Assembly: GCA_964606415.1 (NCBI GenBank)
Contig: CAZSGN010000018.1
Coordinates: forward strand, 1-18,635
Source of the DNA: CAZSGN01 sp964606415
GTDB taxonomy: Bacteria > Bacteroidota > Bacteroidia > Bacteroidales > JBBRXJ01
Reading direction: 5' to 3'
Length of the DNA stretch: 18,635 nucleotides
Positions within the stretch are counted from its first letter, which is position 1. Every line of letters begins with the position of its first letter. Positions 1 to 7,372 of the stretch are shown here, piece by piece. The notes under the pieces are model-generated. The model had not been told where the DNA came from. It ran no database searches and saw only the letters and a program-made list of their open reading frames with translations. The position numbers and the translations under genes were made by a program.

Positions 1-48
1 TGATTCAATATGCAAATAATTGTCTGTTTAGCAGTCTCCTAAAATAAA

Positions 49-179
49 GCCTAACAGTTGGCAATAAGAAACGTAGGGCATTTCAAAGCACCTACCTATC
101 AAGCTACCAAGTCGCTTGTTAAAATGTATGTTGCTTAATTTTAGCACTTTCTGCCCTATTTTTTTATTGCGTGTTGGGT
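49..179 (+). repeat. Long imperfect hairpin with attC-like ends
   Basis: The left end GCCTAAC (49-55) fits the integron attC R'' consensus RYYYAAC, and the right end GTTGGGT (173-179) fits the R' consensus GTTRRRY. The two arms pair in nested blocks: 49-56 with 172-179 (two G-T wobbles), 61-67 GCAATAA with 164-170 TTATTGC (perfect), 68-71 with 160-163, and 74-80 TAGGGCA with 152-158 TGCCCTA (perfect). A further short pairing is 85-88 with 147-150, and a small inner hairpin is CAAGC (100-104) with GCTTG (114-118). The blocks are separated by unpaired bases that differ between arms, as extrahelical bases do in real attC sites, and 131 nt is within the known attC size range. No integrase gene or second clear site is in the window, so this could instead be a structured repeat family. 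Confidence 0.45.
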
Positions 180-295
180 TTTGAATGGTTGGCTGTGAAT
201 AAATAGTAAATAAATTTCCAAAAAATAAGATAATCAATAATAGTCCTGTGGTTTTTCATCTGTTTATTTTTAATTTTCAATTGCCATGACCTGTC

Positions 296-308
296 CCGCC
301 AGAGGCGG
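296..308. repeat. Short GC-rich palindrome (REP-like)
   Basis: CCGCC (296-300) and GGCGG (304-308) form a 5-bp all-GC stem with an AGA loop, inside very AT-rich surroundings. The wider motif CCTGTCCCGCCAGAGGCGG looks like small repeated palindromes that I associate with Bacteroidota intergenic DNA. Only one copy is seen here, so repeat status is inferred, not shown. Confidence 0.35.
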
Positions 309-542
309 AATGGAATCACCACCCTAATCTATTAAATACAAAAAGCAAGAAGACCTCCATTAATCAGCTGAGGTAGGTGGCTAAATTTCAGTCATGGCTT
401 GACACATTTCAATTAGGTGAAATTTGTTTTAGATTATGTAAAATTATAAATATAATACAAATATTATATTTTCCCCAGACGGTTTCTCAACTCCAGATGG
501 AAATAAATCTTGTAAAGTATTCCACAAATCAATATAACCCAA

Positions 543-562
543 ATTGAGCGATTCTGCTCAAT
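543..562. repeat. Perfect 7-bp hairpin
   Basis: ATTGAGC (543-549) and GCTCAAT (556-562) are exact reverse complements around the 6-nt loop GATTCT. There is no T-run after it on either strand, so it is unlikely to be an intrinsic terminator. Its role is unknown. Confidence 0.35.
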
Positions 563-671
563 GTTTCAAAATCATTCGGGTTAGACACTTAAAATTTTAT
601 GTCTGTTTGCTTTTAAAAAGTGATCAAAGCTGTTCACTTAAAATTTCAATCACACTCACTCGAATTAAACA

Positions 672-714
672 AAAAGAATCATTCACAATAATCAAATATT
701 GGAATGATTCTTTT
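672..714. terminator. 13-bp perfect inverted repeat, possible terminator
   Basis: Bases 672-684 (AAAAGAATCATTC) and 702-714 (GAATGATTCTTTT) are perfect reverse complements with a 17-nt loop. The A-run on one side and the T-run on the other give the shape of a bidirectional intrinsic terminator, but the stem is AT-rich and the loop is long. No gene is seen ending immediately before it on the plus strand. On the minus strand nothing ends here either, since the neighbouring gene at 818 runs the other way. It may instead be a repeat or operator. Confidence 0.35.
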
Positions 715-780
715 CTTACTCGGTTACTTATGAAACGAATCTATGTTTAACGCACTATTATTTTTTTAGAAAATAAATTT

Positions 781-788
781 TATCTTTA
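781..788 (+). promoter_or_regulatory. Possible Bacteroidota -7 element (TATCTTTA)
   Basis: TATCTTTA at 781-788 differs by one base from the Bacteroidota -7 consensus TAnnTTTG and lies 29 nt before the start codon at 818. No TTTG-like -33 box is seen at the usual distance; only a T-run at 761-767 is upstream. Offered as the likeliest promoter of the acyltransferase gene. Confidence 0.35.
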
Positions 789-817
789 CCTTGTGATCAC
801 TTTGTTAAACCTGTTAC

Positions 818-1342
818 ATGAAACGAATTGCCAGAAAACTTCTTTATCTTTTTTTACGTTGTTTCTACCCTCATTTTAATAATCCACGATATTTCAAAAG
901 ACAACTTTTATTCATTGCATTTATGCAAAAGATTGTTGGTATCAACAGAAAAGTGAGATGGCCTGTTCATTACACCAGTAAAATTGTGCGTCCGGATAAA
1001 ATAGATCCTGGAAATCAGGCTCCGGGATATGCACCCGGGTGTTATATTGATGGCAGAAACGGGATTATTTTTGATGAAAATGTCTGGACCGGCCCTCACG
1101 TATCTATTATCAGCATGAATCATGACCTTAATAATTTCAACAAATACATTGAGGGACAACCTATTAAAATTGGCAGGAATAGTTTACTTGCCACAGGGTG
1201 CATCATTCTTCCCGGAAGAGAACTCGGCGAAAAAACAATTGTAGGAGCAGGAGCGGTCGTCACTAAATCTTTCCCTGAAGGACATGTGGTCTTAACAGGC
1301 AACCCTGCCCAGGCCAAAAAACATTTATCCCGATTAAAATAA
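818..1342 (+). CDS. Hexapeptide-repeat (left-handed beta-helix) acyltransferase
   Basis: A 174-residue protein of the xenobiotic/colanic-acid acetyltransferase type, which uses acetyl-CoA or another acyl-CoA to O- or N-acylate a sugar. The basic, hydrophobic N-terminus (about residues 1-45) probably lies on the membrane surface. Residues from about 65 on contain hexapeptide-type turns (GCYIDG, GIIFDE, IKIGRNS, TIVGAGAVV), and SMNHDL (about 94-99) carries the His expected as catalytic base in this fold. The end GNPAQ is the usual last turn of the family. The ATG is the first in frame, with a -7-like box 29 nt upstream. Its last 9 bases overlap the end of the convergent FemAB-like gene. Its substrate cannot be told; the neighbours suggest a surface polysaccharide or lipid-linked sugar. 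Confidence 0.85.
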   Translation: MKRIARKLLYLFLRCFYPHFNNPRYFKRQLLFIAFMQKIVGINRKVRWPVHYTSKIVRPDKIDPGNQAPGYAPGCYIDGRNGIIFDENVWTGPHVSIISMNHDLNNFNKYIEGQPIKIGRNSLLATGCIILPGRELGEKTIVGAGAVVTKSFPEGHVVLTGNPAQAKKHLSRLK

Positions 1343-2209
1343 ATTTTTAACTAACTTCCGGTAACTTTTATCTTCTGCACCAAATCCACGATTCCTATAA
1401 GCCACACCTTTTATATTTGAACCTGCAAAATCAAGAATTTTTTTCTGGCCTGCATGTTGCTCAATAAAGAGATTAACCATCAAATAAACAGCGCCGGCAT
1501 TTTTAGCCGTAGGTGTAGCAGCAGTAAATATCTGCGCTTTACGGGAATTCATTAAAAACATAGCTGATGCCAATGGCTGGCCATCAACAAATGCTGTATA
1601 TCCTTTTAATTTATCTAACCGGGCAGCCTGATTCATCACATGCACAAACTGATCCTGGAATCGTTTTTTAATTTTCACTCCACGCTCTTTCAATGTAAAT
1701 AATGTCAATATTAAATGTTGTTCAACATCCACTGATTCTACAATCCGTATATCTTTCTTTCTTGCTGAACGTATATTTTTACGTGTACTCTTGCTAAAGT
1801 GTTCAAATAAATATTGATAAGGCAACCCGAGATACAACTCCTGTTTATTCATTTTCTTTGAAAAATGATTAGAAGGGGTAATGCCGGGATGCAAATTTAA
1901 ATCAATCTTTCTGAAATGGCTCCATAAGATCTCTACAAATTCATCAACCACCTCAACAGAGATCTCATATGGACTATAAATACCCACTGAATAAGAAAAA
2001 GGCGGGAGATACACATAAGGAATACCAAATTTACGATTCCACACCACAGGCATTACTGCCTTATAATCATCCCAAACAATTAACTTCCATGCCGGACAAA
2101 TGATATCCAAAAACCATGGTTCCGCATTAACCGGAAGAATATCAGAATGCTGAATTACTTGCTCATAGGCTTTCCTGTCAATATCCTTATTGTCAATAAT
2201 ATCAATCAA
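1334..2209 (-). CDS. FemAB/GNAT-like N-acyltransferase
   Basis: A 291-residue soluble protein of the FemAB-like branch of the acyl-CoA N-acyltransferase superfamily, as found in many Bacteroidota. Visible family marks are PWFLDIICP (31-39), the conserved patch SKSTRKNIRSARKK (139-152), and the C-terminal motif ILDFAGSNIKG followed by YRNRGFGAE (258-279). FemAB relatives transfer amino acids or acyl groups to lipid-linked peptidoglycan precursors or polysaccharides; the true substrate here is unknown. The only usable start at the family's N-terminus is TTG at 2209; the first ATG lies about 50 codons in. The gene overlaps the end of the upstream deacetylase-like gene by 8 nt, which suggests translational coupling. 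Its 3' end overlaps the convergent acyltransferase by 9 nt, leaving no room for an intrinsic terminator. Confidence 0.8.
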   Translation of the reverse strand: MIDIIDNKDIDRKAYEQVIQHSDILPVNAEPWFLDIICPAWKLIVWDDYKAVMPVVWNRKFGIPYVYLPPFSYSVGIYSPYEISVEVVDEFVEILWSHFRKIDLNLHPGITPSNHFSKKMNKQELYLGLPYQYLFEHFSKSTRKNIRSARKKDIRIVESVDVEQHLILTLFTLKERGVKIKKRFQDQFVHVMNQAARLDKLKGYTAFVDGQPLASAMFLMNSRKAQIFTAATPTAKNAGAVYLMVNLFIEQHAGQKKILDFAGSNIKGVAYRNRGFGAEDKSYRKLVKNLF

Positions 2210-3533
2210 CCTCTTCTATTTTTTGATTAATATAATCCAACATCTGAATATACAGATCACAAAAAGCCGACTTACCATTTTCTTGTCTAAGGGAGTCATT
2301 ATGCCATAAAGAGACAAACAAGCCATCCACCCTTTTTACTTCATCTATTAACCGTTTAATTTCTTCCAAAACCCCTTCTGTTCCTTTTTTATAATAATAC
2401 TTACAGGTTGCATCCATCACCTGAAAAGGAATCATTGTCAAACCGGATTTCTCATTCTTCAACAAATCAAAGAAATAAAATGGCGTGCAAGTTCCAGCCC
2501 GGAAACCATTTATTGACGCAAAACCCAAAGAGTAATCTTCCTTAATACCACTATTTAAAAGTTGCTTAAAAGTTAAAGGAAAAGCTAATTTAAGGTAATG
2601 CTGCCTGCTCTTCGTTACTGGGTGTTTAAGCGTATTTTCCAGCTCTTTCTTAAGCCTTTCGAATTCTTTTTGATTATTAAAAGATTTAAATGAAGAATGA
2701 ACCGCTACTTCAAAGCGCTTATCTATTTTCTTAACCAGCTCCTGCATAATTTTCTTTTTCAAAGGAATATGCCGGTCATATTTACTGTTTTTTCCATTCA
2801 GAAAAAAGAAAATAGGTTTTAAACTAAACGTTTGATGAACCTCATCAATGTAATCAAAAGAATCGAAAGGATCTCGCTCTGTCCCTTTTATAACAAGAAT
2901 TTTATGATAGATATCCCTAAATCTCAAACAAAACAAATCCCTCACAATTGACCCTGCAATCCTTATAAATCCTTTTCCTCTGACAGCAAAAGCCTGATCA
3001 ACATCCAACGTTGGTAAAAAAGCAAAAGTCCTTTTTTCAAAAGTGAGATCAGGATATCTCTTTTTCAACTGATCACGAAGCATATAAGCCCAAAGATCGA
3101 CCACAGGCCGCTGAATAAAATTTTTGCGATAAGCAATACTCGCTTCAGCAGGATACCGCCCATATTTATCCGGCTCAAAATCAAGATATTCCTCGTACCT
3201 GGTCATTAAATAAAAAGAAGCTGCGAAAAGATCAAAAGGCAAAACCGACTCCTTATCTGTTTGAAAAAAGACACGATAATCGCCCCACTGGCTAACCACC
3301 AATTCCTGCTCCTTCACCCCTTCTTCAAATAAAATCGTATGGCTTTTAATATAAGGCACCCCTTCCAATTTATCTTTTGAATAGGCCAATACTGGCCCTT
3401 CGTGTGTGAGCAGCGCGGCTTCATCGTGCGTCAGAGACCACTTTACCCCTATAACCTGAGTAAAAATAAATTCAAAAATAAACTGTAAACGAGGTGAATA
3501 ATCATGAGCATAAATAAGTAGCATAGCATTCAT
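2202..3533 (-). CDS. NodB-like polysaccharide deacetylase family protein
   Basis: A 443-residue protein with an N-terminal domain of about 160 residues (DUF7033-like, containing LMTRYEEY at 109-116) and a C-terminal NodB-like domain from about 170. Motif 1 is FLPTLDVDQAF, with D177 and D179 in place of the classical TFDDG. Motif 2 is HSSFKSF, with only one His (H279) where metal-binding deacetylases have H-x3-H. Later marks are SRQHY (H312), GFRAGTC (343-349) and SLWHND (H411). The fold is clear, but the metal site departs from textbook CE4 enzymes, so the deacetylation reaction is an inference. No signal peptide is seen, which suggests a cytoplasmic protein. The ATG at 3533 directly follows the stop codon of the vanZ-like gene, and the 3' end overlaps the FemAB-like gene. 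Confidence 0.8.
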   Translation of the reverse strand: MNAMLLIYAHDYSPRLQFIFEFIFTQVIGVKWSLTHDEAALLTHEGPVLAYSKDKLEGVPYIKSHTILFEEGVKEQELVVSQWGDYRVFFQTDKESVLPFDLFAASFYLMTRYEEYLDFEPDKYGRYPAEASIAYRKNFIQRPVVDLWAYMLRDQLKKRYPDLTFEKRTFAFLPTLDVDQAFAVRGKGFIRIAGSIVRDLFCLRFRDIYHKILVIKGTERDPFDSFDYIDEVHQTFSLKPIFFFLNGKNSKYDRHIPLKKKIMQELVKKIDKRFEVAVHSSFKSFNNQKEFERLKKELENTLKHPVTKSRQHYLKLAFPLTFKQLLNSGIKEDYSLGFASINGFRAGTCTPFYFFDLLKNEKSGLTMIPFQVMDATCKYYYKKGTEGVLEEIKRLIDEVKRVDGLFVSLWHNDSLRQENGKSAFCDLYIQMLDYINQKIEEVD

Positions 3534-3911
3534 TTATAAGATTTTGCGTCTGTGATTAACCAAAATAGCAACAACAACTCCCATAACATTAAAAAAAAGA
3601 TCAACCGGATTGAATGTCCTGTATTCAATCACATACTGCACAAACTCATTCAGAGAAGCATAAACAATTGCCAGCATAAAAAACATCAAAGTATTTCGCT
3701 TTGCAATCTTCTTCCCTCTATCCCAGGAATAAAACAAGGTAATCAATAAAAAATAAAATACAAAATGTAAAAAATAATCCAATCGAAAAAACTGCTCATT
3801 GTTACTATGTTCTTTCAAGGTTTGCACAGAATGAGGAATAACAGAACTAACAAAGACCGCAATAAGTCCAAGCCAAAAAAGTACACCAATTATCTTTTGC
3901 CATCTCACCAT
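3534..3911 (-). CDS. VanZ family membrane protein
   Basis: A 125-residue integral membrane protein with about four hydrophobic segments (near residues 7-24, 44-61, 73-88 and 105-119). It carries the VanZ-like pattern: D-x2-LHF in the second segment, NEFVQ after the third, then R-x-FNPVDLFFNVMG. VanZ gives low-level teicoplanin resistance in enterococci; most members, including small Bacteroidota ones like this, have no known function. The gene is locked between its neighbours: it overlaps the end of ispH by 7 nt at the start (ATGGTGA) and its stop codon directly abuts the next ATG. This packing argues for one transcript with ispH, the deacetylase-like gene and the FemAB-like gene. Confidence 0.85.
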   Translation of the reverse strand: MVRWQKIIGVLFWLGLIAVFVSSVIPHSVQTLKEHSNNEQFFRLDYFLHFVFYFLLITLFYSWDRGKKIAKRNTLMFFMLAIVYASLNEFVQYVIEYRTFNPVDLFFNVMGVVVAILVNHRRKIL

Positions 3912-4783
3912 TGACTGAGTCTTTCTTTAATAGTCTGCATCTGCCATAAAGGAGTTGAAGTCGCACCACACACACCAACTTTTTCACCTGGTAAAAACCA
4001 TTCTTTACTGATATCATCTATACTTGAAACAAAAAAAGCATTCGTATTGTTTTTATGGCAGACATTAAAGAGCACTTTACCATTAGATGAATTTCTCCCT
4101 GCTATAAAAATAATTTTATCATGATCTTTACAAAAAGCGGCAATTTTATCCTCCCTGTTATGTACCTGTCGACAAACAGTGTCATGCACTGTTAATTCAA
4201 CCCCTTTTTCTTTAAGATAATTGACCGCCTGTCTAAAACCCTCCAGGCTTTTGGTAGTCTGGCTATACAAAGTCGCTTTTTGAGGAAGCTCCATTTTTTC
4301 AAGATCCTCCATAGATCCGAAAACCCTGGCATGTCCTTCGGTATTTCCAACCAAAGCGATAATCTCCGGATGATCTTTTTTTCCATATATCAGAATATCA
4401 TCACCACGTTGATAAGCCTTTCGAATACGTTCCTGTAATTTCAATATAATTGGACAAGAAGCATCAATAATCTCACATTGATTTTGATCCGCTAACTGAT
4501 AACTTTCAGGTGGCTCACCATGCGCCCTAAAAAGCACCCGTTTATTTTTAATTGCAGGCAATTGATCACGAGCAACCGTTATCAGTCCTTTATTTTTCAG
4601 TCGCTCACTCTCCTCATCATTATGCACAATCTGGCCAACACAATAAACCGGTTCTCCCTTTACCAGGGACTCTTCCGCTTTATTAACCGCCTTTACCACA
4701 CCAAAACAAAAACCACTGGAATCATCTATTTCAACCAACAGATTTAATTTTTCATTTTTCACACGAATAAACTTTAGAATCAT
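3905..4783 (-). CDS. ispH: 4-Hydroxy-3-methylbut-2-enyl diphosphate reductase
   Basis: Last enzyme of the MEP pathway: it reduces HMBPP to IPP and DMAPP in the cytoplasm, using a [4Fe-4S] cluster. Counting from the ATG at 4783 (292 residues), the three cluster cysteines are in GFCFGV (C26), DASCPI (C110) and TVCRQ (C204). Substrate-binding marks include IVHN (H54), RAHGE (H88), the DHPEI loop (H138), RNSSNG and TSTPLWQM. The open frame extends five codons upstream to a GTG at 4798, and another GTG lies a few codons inside; family members normally begin just before the VEID-x2-SGFCFG segment, so the exact start is uncertain. It is followed without a gap by the vanZ-like gene. crtB ends 188 nt upstream, which places a precursor-supply step beside the carotenoid genes. 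Confidence 0.95.
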   Translation of the reverse strand: MILKFIRVKNEKLNLLVEIDDSSGFCFGVVKAVNKAEESLVKGEPVYCVGQIVHNDEESERLKNKGLITVARDQLPAIKNKRVLFRAHGEPPESYQLADQNQCEIIDASCPIILKLQERIRKAYQRGDDILIYGKKDHPEIIALVGNTEGHARVFGSMEDLEKMELPQKATLYSQTTKSLEGFRQAVNYLKEKGVELTVHDTVCRQVHNREDKIAAFCKDHDKIIFIAGRNSSNGKVLFNVCHKNNTNAFFVSSIDDISKEWFLPGEKVGVCGATSTPLWQMQTIKERLSQW

Positions 4784-4863
4784 TACAAAAAAAATCACCC
4801 ATGTTTTTATTAAGAATCGTGAATCTCATCAAGATAAATAAAAAATCAGCTATTTTTATAGAA

Positions 4864-4890
4864 AACCAAAAATAAAACGTCTTTTTGGTT
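4864..4890 (-). terminator. Inverted repeat between crtB and ispH
   Basis: AACCAAAAA (4864-4872) and TTTTTGGTT (4882-4890) are perfect 9-bp reverse complements around a 9-nt loop. For the minus-strand transcript this hairpin lies after crtB and before ispH, and is followed by an AT-rich tract without a clean T-run, so it could only be a weak terminator or mRNA processing site. Its left arm also contains, on the minus strand, TATTTTTG (4874-4867), an exact match to the -7 consensus TAnnTTTG, about 80 nt before the ispH start. No TTTG box is seen at the right distance. Confidence 0.3.
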
Positions 4891-4986
4891 CTTCCACATA
4901 TTTTAATGAAAGAATTTTTTAAAGAATTCAGGATTCTGGATACTCAGAATCAACTTCCACTTAAATGGCAACAGAACCCTATTTTT

Positions 4987-5826
4987 TTACCGTATAATAT
5001 TCAAAAACAACCTTATACGGGCAACTATTAATATGACCAATTTTTTCCAGTCAGCAATACGTATACGTTCTTTTTTTAAGCGATTGGCTGGCAACTTTTT
5101 AATTCTCCAAAGCAACCCGCGATAATAACGATAAGCAAGATAAACGCCCAAACGACTCTTTTTATTAAGCTGACGTATTCCCGGCAATGCCTCGCGGAAA
5201 TCAGCTTCTATATTTTGCACCAGCTCATGCTTACTGCGTTCATCCAGTTGATCTAAATGAATACCCGGGAAATAATTACGTCCCCGGTCATCCAGGTCAC
5301 TTTTAATATCACGCAGAAAATTAACTTTTTGAAAAGCCTCCCCTAATTTGCGAGCAGAATAAAAAAGTTGATCATGTTTTTTTATATCCCCATCAGTAAA
5401 AACATGCAAACACATTAAACCTACCACCTCGGCAGAGCCATAAACATAATTTTCAAAACTGGCCTGATTATGTTCATCTTGTGCCAAATCCAGCGCCATA
5501 CTATTAAAAAAAGCTTTGATTAATTGGTGCTGAATATTGTACCGATTAACAACCCACTGAAAACTATGAATGACCGGATTCGTACTATAACCATTTTTTA
5601 TGGCGATAAATGTCCTTTCACGAAAATCATCAAGAATATCTGCCTGGTCTTGCTCAAAAAAGGTATCCACGATCTCATCAGCAAACCTGACAAAAGCATA
5701 TATTGCATATACAGGATCATGATATTGCTTCCCAAGCATTTTAATTCCCAGGGAAAAAGAAGTGCTGTAATTAAGCGTAGTAACAGCGCTGCATTGCAGG
5801 CTATTTTTCGTGTACAGGTCCATCAT
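4987..5826 (-). CDS. crtB: Phytoene synthase (squalene/phytoene synthase family)
   Basis: Joins two geranylgeranyl diphosphates head to head into phytoene, the first committed step of C40 carotenoid synthesis. Counting from the ATG at 5826 (279 residues, typical for the family), the first aspartate-rich motif is RFADEIVD (D50, D54), and the second is NFLRDIKSDLDDRGR (D173, D177), followed by the usual NYFP. The family segment GSAEVVGLM lies between them (130-138). The open frame reaches seven codons further to TTG codons, but ATG at 5826 or the adjacent 5823 fits the family better. It overlaps the end of crtI by 26 nt, so the two are surely co-transcribed. Squalene synthase homologues share these motifs; the coupling to crtI favours phytoene. 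Confidence 0.9.
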   Translation of the reverse strand: MMDLYTKNSLQCSAVTTLNYSTSFSLGIKMLGKQYHDPVYAIYAFVRFADEIVDTFFEQDQADILDDFRERTFIAIKNGYSTNPVIHSFQWVVNRYNIQHQLIKAFFNSMALDLAQDEHNQASFENYVYGSAEVVGLMCLHVFTDGDIKKHDQLFYSARKLGEAFQKVNFLRDIKSDLDDRGRNYFPGIHLDQLDERSKHELVQNIEADFREALPGIRQLNKKSRLGVYLAYRYYRGLLWRIKKLPANRLKKERIRIADWKKLVILIVARIRLFLNIIR

Positions 5827-7291
5827 CAGCAATAATTCTTTCAACAACCAATTTGGAACTAATCACCACCATAGGCAAGCCTGTTCCAGGAGTGGTTGAG
5901 GCACCAACATAATATACATTTTTCATCTTTTCATCTTTATTCCGGGGACGAAAATACCCCACCTGGTTCATATCATGAGCTAAACCTAAACCACTGCCTT
6001 TATATAAATTAAACATATTCTCCCATTGTACAGGATCTAATATGGTTTTTGACATTAACCGCCCGGAGATAGGGTAATTGATACGCTCAGAAAAATCTTT
6101 AATAACCTGGTCAGCTATTTGCTCCCTGTCTGACCAATCGGGTTTAAAACGGAGATCTGGCACAGGGCAAAGAATAAATATGGCCTCAGCACCTTCAGGC
6201 GCTGTCTCCGGATTTTCTTTTGATGGTACATTGACATAATAATAAGGTTTTTCAAAACTGACCTTATTTTTAAAGATATTGGCGGCATAATCTGAGAAAT
6301 TGCTTCCCAGGAAATAATTATGATGCTCAATATTCGGTATTTTACCATCAACCCCAAGATACAACGTCAATGGCGCCAGGGTCCATTTTTTTTGATCAAG
6401 TTTCTTTGGATTATAAGCAGGACGATTTAACACCTTCCCTCTAAATGATGCTGCATCTGAATTAATTACAAAAATATCGGCTTTCCAGCATTCACCATGC
6501 TGGTCAACCAAAGCCTCCATCGTATCATTTGATTCAATTGCATCAACAATTTCTGTATTATAATGAAAAACAACATTTTCTTTTTTGAGCAACTGGACAA
6601 GTCCCTCAACAATCTTATACATGCCTCCCCTTACATTATAATAACCATCATGCTTAAGTTCTGTATAATTAAGCATACTATAAACAGCCGGGGTATCAAA
6701 AGGAGTAGCGCCAAGGAAAAAAGCAACAAGTGAAAAAATGACTTTCACCTCATATGATTCGAAATATTTATTTAACTCACTCCAAACAGACACAAACATT
6801 TTGGAGCCATGTTTTAACGGAACCCGGGTTAGTGTCATTAAATAATGTAAAAATGAATGAAAATTTTTTTTGATGATGATCTTTTCAGTATCATGAAAAG
6901 CAGAAGCAGCATAAGCCAGATATCGCTCCATTTTATCTTTAAACCCAGGTTCGATTTCTTCAAACTCTTGCTGCAAAAGGTCCAAATCTTTGTAAATTGT
7001 AAAATTACGGGATTGATCAAGAAAATTCACTGAATAAAGAGGATTCAGCTCAACAAACTCAAAAGGGATCTGGATTCCGCATTCATCAGCAAAATTCCTG
7101 AACTCGTAACTCATACTAAAAAAGGTTGGAGCCAGATCAAAGGTAAATCCATCCTTCTTCAACTGATTCAATCGTCCACCTGCTTGCTTGTATTTTTCGA
7201 CAATTTCAACTTCGTAGCCTTTTCGAACCATTCGCATTGCAGTAGTCAAGGCACCGAGGCCTGAGCCAACAATTAAAACCTTTTTCCCCAT
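5801..7291 (-). CDS. crtI: Phytoene desaturase (CrtI-type, FAD-dependent)
   Basis: Introduces double bases in conjugation into phytoene, giving neurosporene or lycopene, at the inner membrane with FAD. The protein is 496 residues from the ATG at 7291. The N-terminal dinucleotide-binding fold is VLIVGSGLGAL (5-15) followed by an acidic strand end (VEK) and AGGRLNQL. DLAPTFF, about residues 54-60, is also typical. The C-terminal CrtI signature is present: GLAHDMNQVGYFRPRN, then NVYYVGASTTPGTGLPMV. The open frame extends three codons to a TTG at 7300, but ATG is the better start. crtB begins inside its 3' end. A close relative such as CrtD (methoxyneurosporene or hydroxylycopene desaturase) cannot be fully excluded. 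No cyclase, hydroxylase or ketolase gene is in the window, so the final pigment is unknown. Confidence 0.9.
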   Translation of the reverse strand: MGKKVLIVGSGLGALTTAMRMVRKGYEVEIVEKYKQAGGRLNQLKKDGFTFDLAPTFFSMSYEFRNFADECGIQIPFEFVELNPLYSVNFLDQSRNFTIYKDLDLLQQEFEEIEPGFKDKMERYLAYAASAFHDTEKIIIKKNFHSFLHYLMTLTRVPLKHGSKMFVSVWSELNKYFESYEVKVIFSLVAFFLGATPFDTPAVYSMLNYTELKHDGYYNVRGGMYKIVEGLVQLLKKENVVFHYNTEIVDAIESNDTMEALVDQHGECWKADIFVINSDAASFRGKVLNRPAYNPKKLDQKKWTLAPLTLYLGVDGKIPNIEHHNYFLGSNFSDYAANIFKNKVSFEKPYYYVNVPSKENPETAPEGAEAIFILCPVPDLRFKPDWSDREQIADQVIKDFSERINYPISGRLMSKTILDPVQWENMFNLYKGSGLGLAHDMNQVGYFRPRNKDEKMKNVYYVGASTTPGTGLPMVVISSKLVVERIIADDGPVHEK

Positions 7292-7372
7292 AGCGCTCAA
7301 CGTTCTTTAAAGCTAAAATACAAAAAAACAAATAACAAGTAGAAAATACCTTGACTATAATATATAAGGTGC

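Larger units (their letters stand above)
1..817. other. Gene-free left flank with several hairpins
   Basis: I see no convincing protein-coding gene in these 817 bases. The two open frames that can be drawn here (28-237 minus and 544-750 plus, the latter from a TTG codon) cover inverted repeats and resemble no family I know. The stretch holds a 131-nt attC-like hairpin (49-179), a GC-rich palindrome (296-308), a perfect 7-bp hairpin (543-562), a 13-bp hairpin (672-714) and a possible promoter just before the gene at 818. The density of inverted repeats suggests a recombination-prone or repeat-bearing region, but that is inference. Confidence 0.6.

Noticed and set aside
28..237. 69-codon open frame on the minus strand
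   Set aside because: It covers the attC-like hairpin almost exactly; its protein shows no family resemblance and its start is unsupported. The frame is likely a by-product of the inverted repeat.
544..750. 68-codon open frame on the plus strand
   Set aside because: It starts at a TTG inside a perfect hairpin, includes a second hairpin and resembles no family; no promoter or ribosome site is visible.
745..810. Second attC-like end pair (GTTTAAC ... GTTAAAC)
   Set aside because: The 7-bp ends are complementary and fit the consensus, but the 52 nt between them show no inner paired blocks, and such AT-rich 7-mers are easily found by chance here.
3534..3911. VanZ-like gene as a glycopeptide resistance gene
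   Set aside because: There are no vanHAX or regulator genes nearby, and VanZ-like proteins are widespread with other, unknown roles. Family name only.
4987..7291. Squalene/hopanoid (HpnC/D/E) gene set instead of carotenoid genes
   Set aside because: There is only one synthase, not two, and the desaturase carries the full CrtI C-terminal signature, so phytoene synthesis and desaturation fit better.
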